Shown: one piece after another, positions 33,490 to 42,616 of the stretch | Numbering within the stretch: position 1 is the first letter of the stretch | How the letters are laid out: each line of letters begins with the position of its first letter | Source of the DNA: Paracraurococcus lichenis | Lineage (GTDB): Bacteria; Pseudomonadota; Alphaproteobacteria; Acetobacterales; Acetobacteraceae | DNA length: 64,000 bases | NCBI RefSeq assembly: GCF_030657435.1 | Contig: NZ_JAUTWS010000013.1 | Location: 62,001 to 126,000, forward strand | Reading direction: 5' to 3' | Notes under the pieces: generated by a model | Databases searched by the model: none | Seen by the model: the letters and a program-made list of their open reading frames with translations, nothing else | Told to the model about the DNA's origin: nothing | Translations under genes and position numbers: made by a program

Positions 33490-34439
33490 GGCGGCGGTCG
33501 CTCGGCCTCGCCGTGGGGCTGCTGGCCTGGCCGGCGCGGGCGGAGCGGGGATTGGTGGAGGCGCGTCGCCTCGGCCTCGCCTTCGGCACGACCTTCTCAA
33601 TCCGCGCGCTGCATGCCGAGGCGCGGGTGCTGCAGGCGGCGCTGGACGCGGCGGTGGCGGAGTTGCGGAGCGTGCAGGCGGTGCTGAGCCTCTTCGACCC
33701 GGACAGCCAGCTCTCCCGCCTGAACAGGGAGGGCATGCTGCGCCGCCCCGACCCGGTGCTGCTGGCGGTGCTGGCAGAGGCGCGGGCGCTCTGGGCGGCG
33801 ACGGCGGGCGCCTTCGACCCGACCATCCAGCCGCTCTGGCGGCTCTGGGCGGAAGCGAGCGCCCGGGGCGCGCGGCCCTCCGAGGCCGCGCTGGCCGAGG
33901 CGCGTGCCCTGGTGGATTTCGCGGCGGTCGAGGCGGATGCGGATGGCCTGCGCTTCCGGCGTGCCGGCATGGGGCTGACGCTGAACGGCATCGCCCAGGG
34001 CCATGCCGCCGACCGGGTGGCGGCGGTGCTGCGCGCGGCCGGCATCGCGGATGCGCTGGTGGATGCGGGGGAGTTCGCGGCGCTCGGCCGCCGCGGCGAC
34101 AGCGCGCCCTGGCAGGTCGGCATCCGCGACCCGCGCCGGGGCACGGGCCTGGTCGGGTCGCCGGTCACGCTGGAAGGATGCCTCGCCGTCTCGGGCGACG
34201 ACGAATGCGCCTTCACCGCCGACCGGTCGGAGCACCACATCCTCGATCCGCGGACCGGCCATTCGCCGCGCGACCTGGCGCTGCTGGCGGTGCGGGCGCC
34301 GCGCGCGGCACTGGCGGATGGGCTCTCGACCGCCGGCTTCGTGGTCGGGCCGGCGCGGGCGGAGGCCCTGGCGGCGCGCTTCGGCGCCTCGGTCGAGGCC
34401 TGGGTGACGAAGGACGGCGCGGTGCGGCGGCCGGGCTAG
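33486..34439 (+). CDS. apbE: FAD:protein FMN transferase
   Basis: This 317-aa periplasmic flavin transferase links FMN covalently to Thr/Ser of target domains. It has a signal peptide (MRRRSLGLAVGLLAWPARA). Family blocks are LSLFDPDSQLSRLNR, FDPTIQPLW, LTLNGIAQGHAADRV, VDAGEFAALG (usually GGD/GGE) and HHILDPRTGHSP. The GTG start overlaps the end of the NosR-like gene by 4 nt, so that protein's FMN domain is the obvious substrate. The VDAGEF variation from the common VNxGGD is worth noting but is still in range for the family. Confidence 0.88.
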   Translation: MRRRSLGLAVGLLAWPARAERGLVEARRLGLAFGTTFSIRALHAEARVLQAALDAAVAELRSVQAVLSLFDPDSQLSRLNREGMLRRPDPVLLAVLAEARALWAATAGAFDPTIQPLWRLWAEASARGARPSEAALAEARALVDFAAVEADADGLRFRRAGMGLTLNGIAQGHAADRVAAVLRAAGIADALVDAGEFAALGRRGDSAPWQVGIRDPRRGTGLVGSPVTLEGCLAVSGDDECAFTADRSEHHILDPRTGHSPRDLALLAVRAPRAALADGLSTAGFVVGPARAEALAARFGASVEAWVTKDGAVRRPG

Positions 34440-34643
34440 GGCGGAGCGGATCCAGGCCCCTGGCGGGTTCCGGGCAGTGTCCCGAACCCCTTCGGCGATC
34501 CGGTCCGGCGGCCGCCGCCTGCGGCCCCATAGCGGCCCGCATGGACGCTGGCCGCTATGGCGTGTTGCGTGGCGCGCAGCCGCCACGCCGGGTTCCCGTT
34601 GCAGCCCTGCCGCGATGGGAGCCCGGCAACCCTGCCTCTGGCC

Positions 34644-34721
34644 TCAGACGGTCGCGGAGGCGTAGGCGTTGATCTCGAGGCCGAGGCAGATCTCGGTGAT
34701 GCGGGGCTTCTTCCAGGACAT
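34644..34721 (-). CDS. pqqA: PQQ precursor peptide
   Basis: This tiny gene encodes a 25-residue peptide, MSWKKPRITEICLGLEINAY followed by ASATV. Glu16 and Tyr20 in E-I-N-A-Y are the residues that PqqE/PqqD and later enzymes fuse and trim into pyrroloquinoline quinone, the XoxF cofactor. Start is supported by GGAGGA 7 nt upstream. It stands alone: pqqB, C, D and E are not in the window. It lies downstream of the LutF-like permease gene on the same strand (90-bp gap), perhaps with its own promoter. Confidence 0.92.
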   Translation of the reverse strand: MSWKKPRITEICLGLEINAYASATV

Positions 34722-34811
34722 CCAGGTTTCCTCCGATCCGCGGCGGGATTGCCGCCGCCGCATCCTAGCGCCGATCGCTGCAACCGGCGCCATGATCTTT
34801 CGTCCGAGGTC

Positions 34812-35630
34812 TCAGGCGGCCGCCCGCCGCGCCAGCATGCCGCGCTGCGGGTCGTAGCCCAGCACCGCCGCCCCGCCGAAGACCAGCAGTGCGACCAGGA
34901 CGGCGCTGAAGGAGACCGGATCGAACTTGCCGTAGAGCGCGAAGCGGATCAGCTCCACCGCATGGGTGAAGGGATTGGCCTGGCAGACATACCAGAGCGG
35001 CAGGCTGGCCTCCTGCACGCGCCAGAGCGGGTAGAGGGCGGAGGAGGCGAAGAACATCGGGAAGATCACGAAATTCATCACGCCTGCGAAATTCTCGAGC
35101 TGCTTGATCCAGGAGGACAGCAGCAGCCCGAGCGCGCCGAGCATCATCCCCGCCAGCACCAGCGCCGGCAGCACGGTGACGTAGCCGAGCAGGGGCGGCT
35201 CCACCTCCCAGATCCGGGCGACGGCGAGGAAGACATAGACCTGCGCGATGCCGACCAGCACCGCCGCCAGCAGCTTGCAGAAGAGCAGCCACCAGCGGGG
35301 CAGGGGGCTCGTCAGCAGCACGCGCATGCTGCCGACCTCCCGGTCATAGACCATGGAAAGGCTGCTCTGCATGCCCTGGAAGAGCAGCACCATGCCGGCG
35401 AGTCCGGGGACGATGTAGACCTCGTAGAGCACATAGGTCTCGTAGGGCGGGCTGATCGAGACGCCGAGGACGAAGCGGAAGCCGGCGGCGAAGATCGCCA
35501 GCCAGACCAGCGGCCGCACCAGCGCCGAGAAGAAGCGGCCGCGCTGGTGGACGAAGCGCAACCCCTCCCGCCGGACGATGCCGATGAGGCAGCGCAGCCA
35601 GGCGGCGGCGTTCAATGCATTGTCCTGCAT
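34812..35630 (-). CDS. lutF: PQQ/lanthanide-associated ABC permease, LutF-like
   Basis: This 272-aa ABC-2 type permease has six hydrophobic segments (RPLVWLAIFAAGFRFVLG; LAGMVLLFQG; WWLLFCKLLAAVLVGIAQVYVFLAV; LPALVLAGMMLGALGLLLS; FVIFPMFFASSALYPLW; a final helix). The block VYDREVGSMRVLLTSPLPRWW is typical of this class. It corresponds to the PedC/LutF permease of PQQ-alcohol dehydrogenase loci. Its ATPase partner is probably the LutE-like protein at 15357-16106. GGGGAGGG lies 6 nt before the ATG. Direction of transport (import versus export) is unresolved for the family. Confidence 0.83.
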   Translation of the reverse strand: MQDNALNAAAWLRCLIGIVRREGLRFVHQRGRFFSALVRPLVWLAIFAAGFRFVLGVSISPPYETYVLYEVYIVPGLAGMVLLFQGMQSSLSMVYDREVGSMRVLLTSPLPRWWLLFCKLLAAVLVGIAQVYVFLAVARIWEVEPPLLGYVTVLPALVLAGMMLGALGLLLSSWIKQLENFAGVMNFVIFPMFFASSALYPLWRVQEASLPLWYVCQANPFTHAVELIRFALYGKFDPVSFSAVLVALLVFGGAAVLGYDPQRGMLARRAAA

Positions 35631-35694
35631 GCGGAACCCTCCCCGGCGCAGTCTCGCGCGGCCGGGGAGGATGCGCCAGGGGACAAACCCTGGG

Positions 35695-37815
35695 TCAGAC
35701 GGCCTGGACCTTCGCCTCGCGCGCCCAGTGGCGCACGCCGCGGCAGGCCGCGAGGAAGGCGGTGACGTCCTCCGCGCCCTTCAGCGCGACCATGCCGCCA
35801 TCCGTCTCCGTCACGCCCGCCTTCTCGAAGAGCGGACGGGCCGCCTCGGAGAAGGCGATGAACTTGGCATGGGCAAAGGCGTCGCTGACGAAGTCCTTTG
35901 CCGTCGCCTCCCGCGCCAGCAGTGCCGCACCCTCGGCCGAGGGCAGCACCGCGACGGCGTCGTAGAGCACGGAGGGGCCGCCATTGACCTTCTGCTTGGC
36001 CGCGATGGTGTCGCCGTTGCTCAGGGTCACGCCGCCGACCTTCGGCGCGACCAGTTCGACCATCACGCCCTCCGCCTGCGCCGCGGTGCCGAGCGCACGG
36101 AGCAGGTTCGCATCCGTGCCGTCGGTCACCAGCACGCCGATCTTGCGGCCTTTCATATCCTTCGGCCCGTTCTTCAGGATGCTGAGGGCGGGCGAGGGCG
36201 GCAGGTTGCCGAGGACGGGCCGCGCCGCCGGCGCGGGCTCCGGCAGCGGCGCCAGCCCAAGCCCTTCCGCCACCATGCGCGCCAGCCCGTCATCGACATT
36301 GAGCAGATGCGAGACGACGCGGGCCCGGATGGCCGGCGTCTCGACCTTGCTCAGCTCGAAGACGAAGGCGTTCTTGATGTGGGTCTGCTCGACCGGCGTC
36401 TGGCTGAGGTAGAATTGCCGTGCCTGGCTGTAGTGGTCGGCGAAGAGCTCGGGGCGGATGCGGCGCTTCTCGCCCTGCTCCACGGCAGGATAGCTGCGAT
36501 AGCCGCGTTCGCGCGATTCGCGCGGGCCGCCATGCGTCGGGCCCCAGGAATTGGGCTCGTAATTGGCGCGGCCGCCCGGGTTGCGCATGGCCATGTGGCC
36601 ATCCTGCTGGAAATGCGCGACCGGCGATTTCGGCGCATTGATCGGGATATGCGTGAAGTTGGGGCTGCCGAGGCGCTTGAGCTGGGTGTCGAGGTAGGAG
36701 AAGTTCCGCCCCTGCAGCAGCGGGTCGTTGGTGAAGTCGATGCCCGGCACCACGTTCTGCGTGCAGAAGGCGACCTGCTCGGTCTCGGCGAAGAAGTTGT
36801 CGACGGTGCGGTCGAGGACGAGGCGCCCGACGCGGCGCACCGGCACCAGCTCCTCCGGGATGATCTTCGTCGCGTCCAGCACGTCGAAGTCGAAGCGGTC
36901 GGCGAAATCCTCGTCGAAGAGCTGCAGGCCGAGCTCCCATTCCGGGAAGTCGCCGGCCTGGATGGAATCCCAGAGGTCGCGGCGGTGGAAGTCCGGATCG
37001 GCGCCGTTGATCTTCAGCGCCTCGTTCCACACTATCGATTGCAGGCCGAGCTTCGGCTTCCAGTGGAACTTGACGAAGCTCGCCTTGCCCTCGGCATTAA
37101 CCAGCCGGAAGGTGTGGACGCCGAAGCCCTCCATGAAGCGGAAGGAGCGGGGGATCGTCCGGTCCGACATGATCCACAGCAGCATGTGCGTGGATTCCGG
37201 CGTCAGCGAGACGAAGTCCCAGAAATTGTCATGCGCCGTCTGCGCCTGCGGGAAGCCGCGATCTGGCTCCTGCTTCGCGGCATGGACCATGTCTGGGAAC
37301 TTGATGGCGTCCTGGATGAAGAAGACCGGGATGTTGTTCCCGACCAGGTCCCAGTTGCCCTCCTTTGTGTAGAACTTCACCGCGAAGCCGCGCACGTCGC
37401 GCGCGAGGTCGGGTGAGCCTTTGTTGCCCGCGACCGTCGAGAAGCGGACGAAGACCGGCGTCTTCTCCCCCTTGCGCTGGAAGAGGTCGGCCTGGGTGAT
37501 GTCGGAGAGGCTCTCCGTCGTCTCGAAAAAGCCATGCGCGCCGAAGCCGCGGGCATGCACCACGCGCTCCGGGATGCGCTCATGGTCGAAATGGAAGATC
37601 TTCTCGCGGAAGTGGAAATCCTCGAGCAGCGAGGGGCCGCGCGGGCCGACCCGCAGCGTGTTCTGGTCGTCGGCGACCGGCACGCCCTGTTGCGTCGTCA
37701 GCACATGCACGCCGCCGCCGGCCACCTGATGGGTCTCGCCGCCCTGGCCGCGCAGGATCTCGGCATCGACGATGCGGGTGGGGGTGAGCGGGTCGGTCTT
37801 CGGCGTCTCGGCCAT
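35695..37815 (-). CDS. katE: large-subunit monofunctional catalase (clade 2, HPII-like)
   Basis: This 706-aa cytoplasmic haem catalase has the active-site His in [13 protein letters not shown], the distal Asn in [14 protein letters not shown], and [11 protein letters not shown]. The proximal Tyr lies in the haem-ligand block (about residues 355-370), and a C-terminal flavodoxin/DJ-1-like domain begins [14 protein letters not shown] (from about residue 555). That extra domain marks the large clade. ATG 37815 has GAGGAG 8 nt upstream. It removes hydrogen peroxide. It is separated from the LutF-like gene by 64 bp on the same strand, so limited co-transcription is possible. Confidence 0.92.
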   Translation of the reverse strand: MAETPKTDPLTPTRIVDAEILRGQGGETHQVAGGGVHVLTTQQGVPVADDQNTLRVGPRGPSLLEDFHFREKIFHFDHERIPERVVHARGFGAHGFFETTESLSDITQADLFQRKGEKTPVFVRFSTVAGNKGSPDLARDVRGFAVKFYTKEGNWDLVGNNIPVFFIQDAIKFPDMVHAAKQEPDRGFPQAQTAHDNFWDFVSLTPESTHMLLWIMSDRTIPRSFRFMEGFGVHTFRLVNAEGKASFVKFHWKPKLGLQSIVWNEALKINGADPDFHRRDLWDSIQAGDFPEWELGLQLFDEDFADRFDFDVLDATKIIPEELVPVRRVGRLVLDRTVDNFFAETEQVAFCTQNVVPGIDFTNDPLLQGRNFSYLDTQLKRLGSPNFTHIPINAPKSPVAHFQQDGHMAMRNPGGRANYEPNSWGPTHGGPRESRERGYRSYPAVEQGEKRRIRPELFADHYSQARQFYLSQTPVEQTHIKNAFVFELSKVETPAIRARVVSHLLNVDDGLARMVAEGLGLAPLPEPAPAARPVLGNLPPSPALSILKNGPKDMKGRKIGVLVTDGTDANLLRALGTAAQAEGVMVELVAPKVGGVTLSNGDTIAAKQKVNGGPSVLYDAVAVLPSAEGAALLAREATAKDFVSDAFAHAKFIAFSEAARPLFEKAGVTETDGGMVALKGAEDVTAFLAACRGVRHWAREAKVQAV

Positions 37816-37966
37816 GCGGCATCTCCTCGGGCGGGCCGGGGCTGTCCCGGTCCGGTTCGGGGGGACAACGCGCCGGGAGGGTCGGCGTTGGTGGCCGGGG
37901 GATGACAATCGGGCGGCGGCTGGCTACCACCGGGCGCAATCCGCCCAGCCCGCATGAGTTGAGACC

Positions 37967-38221
37967 ATGACCGATACCCCGCCCGACCGCCTCTCGACCG
38001 ATCCCGGCAGCCCCTTCTTCAACCAGGAATTGCTGGAGCGCGGCGTCGGCATCCGGTTCAAGGGTGTCGAGAAGACCAATGTCGAGGAATACTGCGTCTC
38101 CGAGGGCTGGGTGCGCGTCTCGGTCGGCAAGACGCTGGACCGCCGCGGCAAGCCCATGACCATGAAGCTGCAGGGCGCGGTCGAGCCCTATTTCCGGGAT
38201 CCCCCGGCGACCGAAGGCTGA
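37967..38221 (+). CDS. DUF3297 family protein
   Basis: This 84-aa acidic/neutral soluble protein, with [30 protein letters not shown] and [15 protein letters not shown], fits the small DUF3297 family common in Proteobacteria. Its biochemical role is unknown. Divergent from the catalase gene and 16 bp upstream of purU on the same strand, so the two may share a transcript. Confidence 0.85.
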   Translation: MTDTPPDRLSTDPGSPFFNQELLERGVGIRFKGVEKTNVEEYCVSEGWVRVSVGKTLDRRGKPMTMKLQGAVEPYFRDPPATEG

Positions 38222-38237
38222 GCGGGCCCGCCCGGCG

Positions 38238-39098
38238 ATGCCCGCGACGCAGCATGTCCTGACGCTGTCCTGCCCCAACCGGCCGGGCATCGTCTCCGCC
38301 GTCTCCACCTTCCTCTTCGAGGCAGGCGCGAACATCGCCGAGGCGCAGCAATACGACGACCCGGAGACGACGCGCTTCTTCGCCCGCATCGTCTTCGACC
38401 ACCCCGCGGGCGCGCCGGAGGAGGCGACGCTCCGCGCCGGCCTGCTGCTGATCGCCGAGCGCTTCGGGATGGCCTGGCAGTTGCGCAACCTCGCGGAGCG
38501 GCCGCGGGTGATGCTGCTGGTCAGCAAATTCGACCATTGCCTGGCCGACATCCTCTATCGCTGGCGCATCGGCGAGTTGCCGATGGCGCCGGCCGCCATC
38601 GTCTCCAACCATCCGCGCGAGACCTTCGCGCACCATGACTTCGAGGGCGTGCCCTTCCACCACCTGCCGGTCACGAAGACGACCAAGATGGAGCAGGAGG
38701 CGGCGATCTGGTCCCTGGTGCAGGAGACCGGGACGGAGATCGTCGTCCTCGCCCGCTACATGCAGGTGCTCTCGGACGGGCTGGCGGCGAAGCTCGCCGG
38801 GCGCTGCATCAATATCCACCACTCCTTCCTGCCGGGCTTCAAGGGCGCGCGGCCCTACCACCAGGCGCATGCCCGCGGCGTGAAGCTGATCGGCGCCACG
38901 GCGCATTTCGTGACCGCCGACCTGGACGAGGGCCCGATCATCGAGCAGGACGTGGAGCGCGTGACGCACCGCGACAGCCCCGACGACCTGGTGCGCAATG
39001 GGCGGGACATCGAGCGGCGGGTGCTGTCCCGCGCGCTGCGCTGGGTGCTGGAGAGCCGGGTGATCCTGAACGGCTCGAAGACGGTGGTGTTCAGCTAG
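38238..39098 (+). CDS. purU: formyltetrahydrofolate deformylase
   Basis: This 286-aa enzyme hydrolyses 10-formyl-THF to formate and THF, balancing one-carbon pools. An N-terminal ACT domain ([21 protein letters not shown]) precedes the formyltransferase-like domain. That domain has [33 protein letters not shown], the catalytic [20 protein letters not shown] (His-x-x-x) and [13 protein letters not shown] (Asp). Its presence near a C1-alcohol dehydrogenase fits formate-linked metabolism, though purU is common elsewhere. A hairpin follows at once. Confidence 0.93.
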   Translation: MPATQHVLTLSCPNRPGIVSAVSTFLFEAGANIAEAQQYDDPETTRFFARIVFDHPAGAPEEATLRAGLLLIAERFGMAWQLRNLAERPRVMLLVSKFDHCLADILYRWRIGELPMAPAAIVSNHPRETFAHHDFEGVPFHHLPVTKTTKMEQEAAIWSLVQETGTEIVVLARYMQVLSDGLAAKLAGRCINIHHSFLPGFKGARPYHQAHARGVKLIGATAHFVTADLDEGPIIEQDVERVTHRDSPDDLVRNGRDIERRVLSRALRWVLESRVILNGSKTVVFS

Positions 39099-39122
39099 GC
39101 GGGCGATCGGCGTCGGCCCGCC
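39098..39122. terminator. bidirectional hairpin terminator
   Basis: GGCGGGC, 11-nt loop, GCCCGCC lies between the stops of the convergent purU and Bug-receptor genes, beginning on the last base of the purU stop codon. It could serve both sides. No U-tract. Confidence 0.45.
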
Positions 39123-39129
39123 CAGACAT

Positions 39130-40101
39130 CTAATCCGGGGTGATGTTGCCGTCCTTCACCACGCGCGACCAGCGGGCGATCTCGGCCTGCTGGAAGGCGG
39201 CGAATTCCTCGGGGCTGTTCGCCACCACCTCGAAGCCGATCTCCGCCATGCGCGCCGCGACCTGTGGCTCCCGCAGCGCGCCCGCGACCGCGGCATGGAT
39301 GCGGCGCAGCAACGGCTCCGGCAGGCCGGCCGGGCCGCCGAAGCCCTGCCAGGAATAGACGACGAAGTCGGCGAGCCCCGCCTCCGCCGCGGTCGGCACC
39401 TCCGGCAGCAGCGGATTGCGCGCCTCCGAGGTGATCAGGATCGGCCGCACCCGCCCGTCCTGGATCTGCGCAATGATGGAGCCGAGGTTCTGGAAGGACA
39501 TCTGCGTGTCGCCGGCGATCAGGCTGGTCGTCGCCGGGGCGCCGCCGGTATAGGGCACATGGGTGATGTCGGTGCCGGTCGCCAGCTTGAACATCTCGGC
39601 CGTCAGATGGTCCGAGGATCCGACGCCGCTGCTGGAGTAGGAGGCCTTGCCCCGTTGCGCCTTCAGCCAGGCGACGAAGCCCTTGAGGTCGGTCGCCGGC
39701 ACAAGCTGCGGATGCACCACCAGGACATTCGGCGTGCGCACGGTCTGGGTGATGCGGGCAAGCTGCGTCCGCGGGTCGTAGCCGAGGTTCGGCCGCAGCG
39801 CGACATTGATCGCCCAGGTGCTGATCGGCGCATGCAGCAGCGTGGCGCCGTCGGCCGGTGACCGGATGACCTGCCGCGCCCCGACCTCGCCGGTCGCGCC
39901 GGGGCGGTTCTCCACGACGAAGGGCCGGCCGGATGTCTGCTGCAGGCTCTGCGCGATGGCGCGCGCGACGATGTCGGAGGAGGAGCCGGCGGCGAAGGGC
40001 ACCAGGATGGTGACGGGGCGGCTCGGCCAGTCCTCCTGCGCGCGGGCGCGGAGGGCGGGCGCCGCGAGCAGCGCGGCGCCGAGCAGGATGCGACGGTTCA
40101 T
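39130..40101 (-). CDS. Bug/TctC-family periplasmic receptor (first)
   Basis: This 323-aa tripartite tricarboxylate transporter receptor has a signal peptide cleaved after ALRARA. Family blocks are WPSRPVTILVPFAAGSSSDIVARAIA, VENRPGATGEVGARQVIRS and HVPYTGGAPATTSLIAGDTQMSF. These proteins bind carboxylic acids. No TctA/TctB membrane subunits are nearby, as is usual for orphan Bug receptors. It is the last gene of a minus-strand group with RraA-like and IlvD/Edd genes, suggesting that the ligand is the acid degraded by those enzymes. Confidence 0.9.
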   Translation of the reverse strand: MNRRILLGAALLAAPALRARAQEDWPSRPVTILVPFAAGSSSDIVARAIAQSLQQTSGRPFVVENRPGATGEVGARQVIRSPADGATLLHAPISTWAINVALRPNLGYDPRTQLARITQTVRTPNVLVVHPQLVPATDLKGFVAWLKAQRGKASYSSSGVGSSDHLTAEMFKLATGTDITHVPYTGGAPATTSLIAGDTQMSFQNLGSIIAQIQDGRVRPILITSEARNPLLPEVPTAAEAGLADFVVYSWQGFGGPAGLPEPLLRRIHAAVAGALREPQVAARMAEIGFEVVANSPEEFAAFQQAEIARWSRVVKDGNITPD

Positions 40102-40126
40102 GGGCGTTTCCTCCGGTCGGTCCGCT

Positions 40127-40843
40127 TCAGCGGTTCTTCGTCTTCCGCCAGGCCGCGAACTCGTCGAGGTTCTTCGGGTCGGTCGCGGGGTAGAGGCCGC
40201 GGATGCTGCGCCCCTCCGCCACCTTCTCGGCCACGAAATCCTCGTAGGCCGTCATCTCCCGGGCCTCGGACGCGATTTCATCGGCCAGGTGCGCGGGGAT
40301 GACGATGACGCCGTCGCAGTCGCCGACCAGAACGTCGCCCGGGAAGACCGGCGCATCGCCGCAGGCGATCGGCTCGTTGATGCCGATCGCCTGGTTGAGC
40401 GTCAGGTTGGTCGGCGCCGAGGGGCGCTGGTGGAAGGCGGGGATGCCGAGGGCGGCGATCTCCGCCGAATCCCGGAAGCCGCCATCGGTCACCACGCCGG
40501 CTGCGCCGCGCGCCTTCAGCCGCCCGACCAGGATGGCGCCGGCGGAGGCGGCGCGGGCGTCCTTGCGGCTGTCGAAGACCAGCACCGCGCCGGCCGGGCA
40601 TTCCTCGATCGCCTTGCGCTGCGGGTGCTCCGGGTTGCGGAAGACCTCGAGGGTATTGAGATCCTCCCGCGCCGGGATGTAGCGGACCGTCACGGCCTCG
40701 CCGACCATGCTCTCGGTCGGCTGGTGCAGCGGCAGCACGCCCTGGATCATCTGCGTGCGGAAGCCGCGTTTGTAGAGCGCGGTGGCGAGCGTCGCGGTGC
40801 TGACCCGCCTGAGCGTCTCGCGGGTCTCGTTGCTGAGCGGCAT
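40127..40843 (-). CDS. RraA family protein (aldolase/ribonuclease-activity-regulator fold)
   Basis: This 238-aa protein has the RraA/HMG-aldolase fold. GAVLVFDSRKDARAASAGAILVGRLKARGAAGVVTDGGFRD holds the conserved Gly-rich and Asp residues, and DVLVGDCDGVIVIPAHLA is the metal-binding Asp block. In catabolic clusters such proteins act as 4-hydroxy-4-methyl-2-oxoglutarate/oxaloacetate aldolases or as sugar-acid dehydratase partners. ATG 40843 lies just before the IlvD-type stop. Neighbours favour a catabolic role over RNase E regulation. Confidence 0.83.
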   Translation of the reverse strand: MPLSNETRETLRRVSTATLATALYKRGFRTQMIQGVLPLHQPTESMVGEAVTVRYIPAREDLNTLEVFRNPEHPQRKAIEECPAGAVLVFDSRKDARAASAGAILVGRLKARGAAGVVTDGGFRDSAEIAALGIPAFHQRPSAPTNLTLNQAIGINEPIACGDAPVFPGDVLVGDCDGVIVIPAHLADEIASEAREMTAYEDFVAEKVAEGRSIRGLYPATDPKNLDEFAAWRKTKNR

Positions 40844-40851
40844 GAGGGGCC

Positions 40852-42597
40852 TCAGTAGATCACAGGTTCGGAGACGGGCGCGCCGAAATCGGTGCGCAGG
40901 AAGTCGAAGTCGCAGCCCTCGTTGGCCTGCTGGATGTGCTTGCTGAACATCCAGCCATAGCCGCGCTCGTAGCGCGCCGGCGGCGGGGTCCAGGCGGCGC
41001 GGCGGCGTGCCAGCTCCTCGTCGGAGACCTCCATGCGGATGCTGCGGGCATCGACGTCGATGCTGACGATGTCGCCGGTCCGCAGCAGCGCCAGCGGCCC
41101 GCCGATATAGCTCTCCGGCGCCACATGCAGCACGCAGGCGCCGTAGGAGGTGCCGGACATGCGCGCATCCGACAGCCGCAGCATGTCGCGCAGGCCCATC
41201 TTCAGCAGCTTCTTCGGCATGGGCAGCATGCCCCATTCCGGCATGCCCGGGCCGCCCTGCGGGCCGGCATTGCGCAGCACCAGCACGCTGTCGGGGGTGA
41301 AGGGATAGTTCTCGTCCTCCACCGCCTTCTTCATGCTGGGATAGTCGTCGAAGACGAAGGCCGGGCCGGAATGCTTGAGGAACTTCTGGTCCATCGCCGC
41401 CGGCTTGATGACGCAGCCGTCGGGCGCCAGGTTGCCCTTCAGCACCGCCAGCGAGCCTTCGCCGTAGATCGGGTTGTCCACCGTGCGGATGACGTCGTCG
41501 TTCCAGACCCGCGCGCCCTCGATGTTCTCGCCCACCGTCTTGCCGGTGCAGGTGACGCAGTCGAGGTGCAGGTGCTGCGTGATGTTGCCCATCAGCGCCC
41601 GGATGCCGCCGGCATAGAAGAAATCCTCCATCAGGTACTTGTCGCCGGAGGGGCGGACATTGCCGATGACCGGGACCTTGCGGCTGTAGCGCTCGAAGTC
41701 ATCCAGCCCGATCTCCTGCCCGGCGCGGCGCGCCATGGCGATCAGGTGGATGATGGCATTGGTCGAGCAGCCCATGGCCATGGCGACGGCGATGGCATTC
41801 TCGAAGGCCTCGCGCGTCTGGATGCGCTGCGGTGTCAGGTCCTCCCAGACCATCTCGACGACCCGTCGGCCGCTCTCGGAGCACAGCCGGATATGGTTCG
41901 CATCGGCCGCGGGGATGGAGGATCCGCCGGGCAGCACCATGCCGACGGCCTCGGCGATCGCCGTCATGGTGCTGGCCGTGCCCATGGTCATGCAGGTGCC
42001 GTGGCTGCGGGCGATGCCGGCCTCGACGCCGAGCCAGTCCTGCTCGGTGATCTTGCCGGCGCGCAGCTCGTCCCAGTACTTCCAGGAATCCGAGCCCGAG
42101 CCGAGCGTCTTGCCGCCCCAATTGCCGCGCAGCATCGGCCCGGCGGGGACGAAGACGGCGGGGATATTCATGCTGGTCGCGCCGAGCAGCAGGCCAGGCG
42201 TGGTCTTGTCGCAGCCGCCCATCAGCACCGCGCCATCGATGGGATGGCTGCGCAGCAGCTCCTCCGTCTCCATCGCCAGCATGTTGCGGTACATCATCGT
42301 CGTCGGCTTGACGTAGCTCTCGGAGACCGAGATGGCCGGCAGCTCGATCGGCAGGCCGCCCGCCATCAGGATGCCGCGCTTCACGTCCTCCGCCCGCTGC
42401 CGCAGATGGGTGTGGCAGGGGTTGATGTCGGACCAGGTGTTGACGATGGCGATGATCGGCTTGCCCTGCCATTCCTCGGGCGAATAGCCCATCTGCATGG
42501 CGCGGCTGCGGTGGCCGAAGCTGCGCAGGTCGGCGGGGCCGAACCAGCGGGCGGAGCGGAGGTCCGCCGGCTGCTTGCGGCGGGGCTGATGGGTCAT
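40852..42597 (-). CDS. IlvD/Edd family dehydratase (probable sugar-acid dehydratase)
   Basis: This 581-aa Fe-S dehydratase has Cys in GGCDKTTPG, SHGTCMTMGTASTM, and VTCTGKTVGENI, plus SDARMSGTSYGACVLHVAPE near the C-terminus. Dihydroxy-acid dehydratase IlvD and arabinonate/xylonate dehydratases share this scaffold. The neighbouring Bug receptors and RraA-like protein and the N-terminal LRSARWFGPADLRSFGHRSR favour the sugar-acid dehydratase branch. Cytoplasmic. ATG 42597 starts the typical N-terminus; a 20-bp gap separates it from the upstream receptor gene, so they are one operon. Confidence 0.87.
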   Translation of the reverse strand: MTHQPRRKQPADLRSARWFGPADLRSFGHRSRAMQMGYSPEEWQGKPIIAIVNTWSDINPCHTHLRQRAEDVKRGILMAGGLPIELPAISVSESYVKPTTMMYRNMLAMETEELLRSHPIDGAVLMGGCDKTTPGLLLGATSMNIPAVFVPAGPMLRGNWGGKTLGSGSDSWKYWDELRAGKITEQDWLGVEAGIARSHGTCMTMGTASTMTAIAEAVGMVLPGGSSIPAADANHIRLCSESGRRVVEMVWEDLTPQRIQTREAFENAIAVAMAMGCSTNAIIHLIAMARRAGQEIGLDDFERYSRKVPVIGNVRPSGDKYLMEDFFYAGGIRALMGNITQHLHLDCVTCTGKTVGENIEGARVWNDDVIRTVDNPIYGEGSLAVLKGNLAPDGCVIKPAAMDQKFLKHSGPAFVFDDYPSMKKAVEDENYPFTPDSVLVLRNAGPQGGPGMPEWGMLPMPKKLLKMGLRDMLRLSDARMSGTSYGACVLHVAPESYIGGPLALLRTGDIVSIDVDARSIRMEVSDEELARRRAAWTPPPARYERGYGWMFSKHIQQANEGCDFDFLRTDFGAPVSEPVIY

Positions 42598-42616
42598 CGG
42601 ACGATCCCCTGGACGA

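Noticed and set aside
31201..33600. 799-codon minus-strand frame
   Set aside because: Antisense to the NosR-like gene; low-complexity Arg/Gln/Ala translation.
40852..42597. Biosynthetic dihydroxy-acid dehydratase (ilvD)
   Set aside because: The operon has Bug receptors, an RraA-like protein and a GntR regulator rather than branched-chain amino acid genes, so the symbol ilvD was not assigned.
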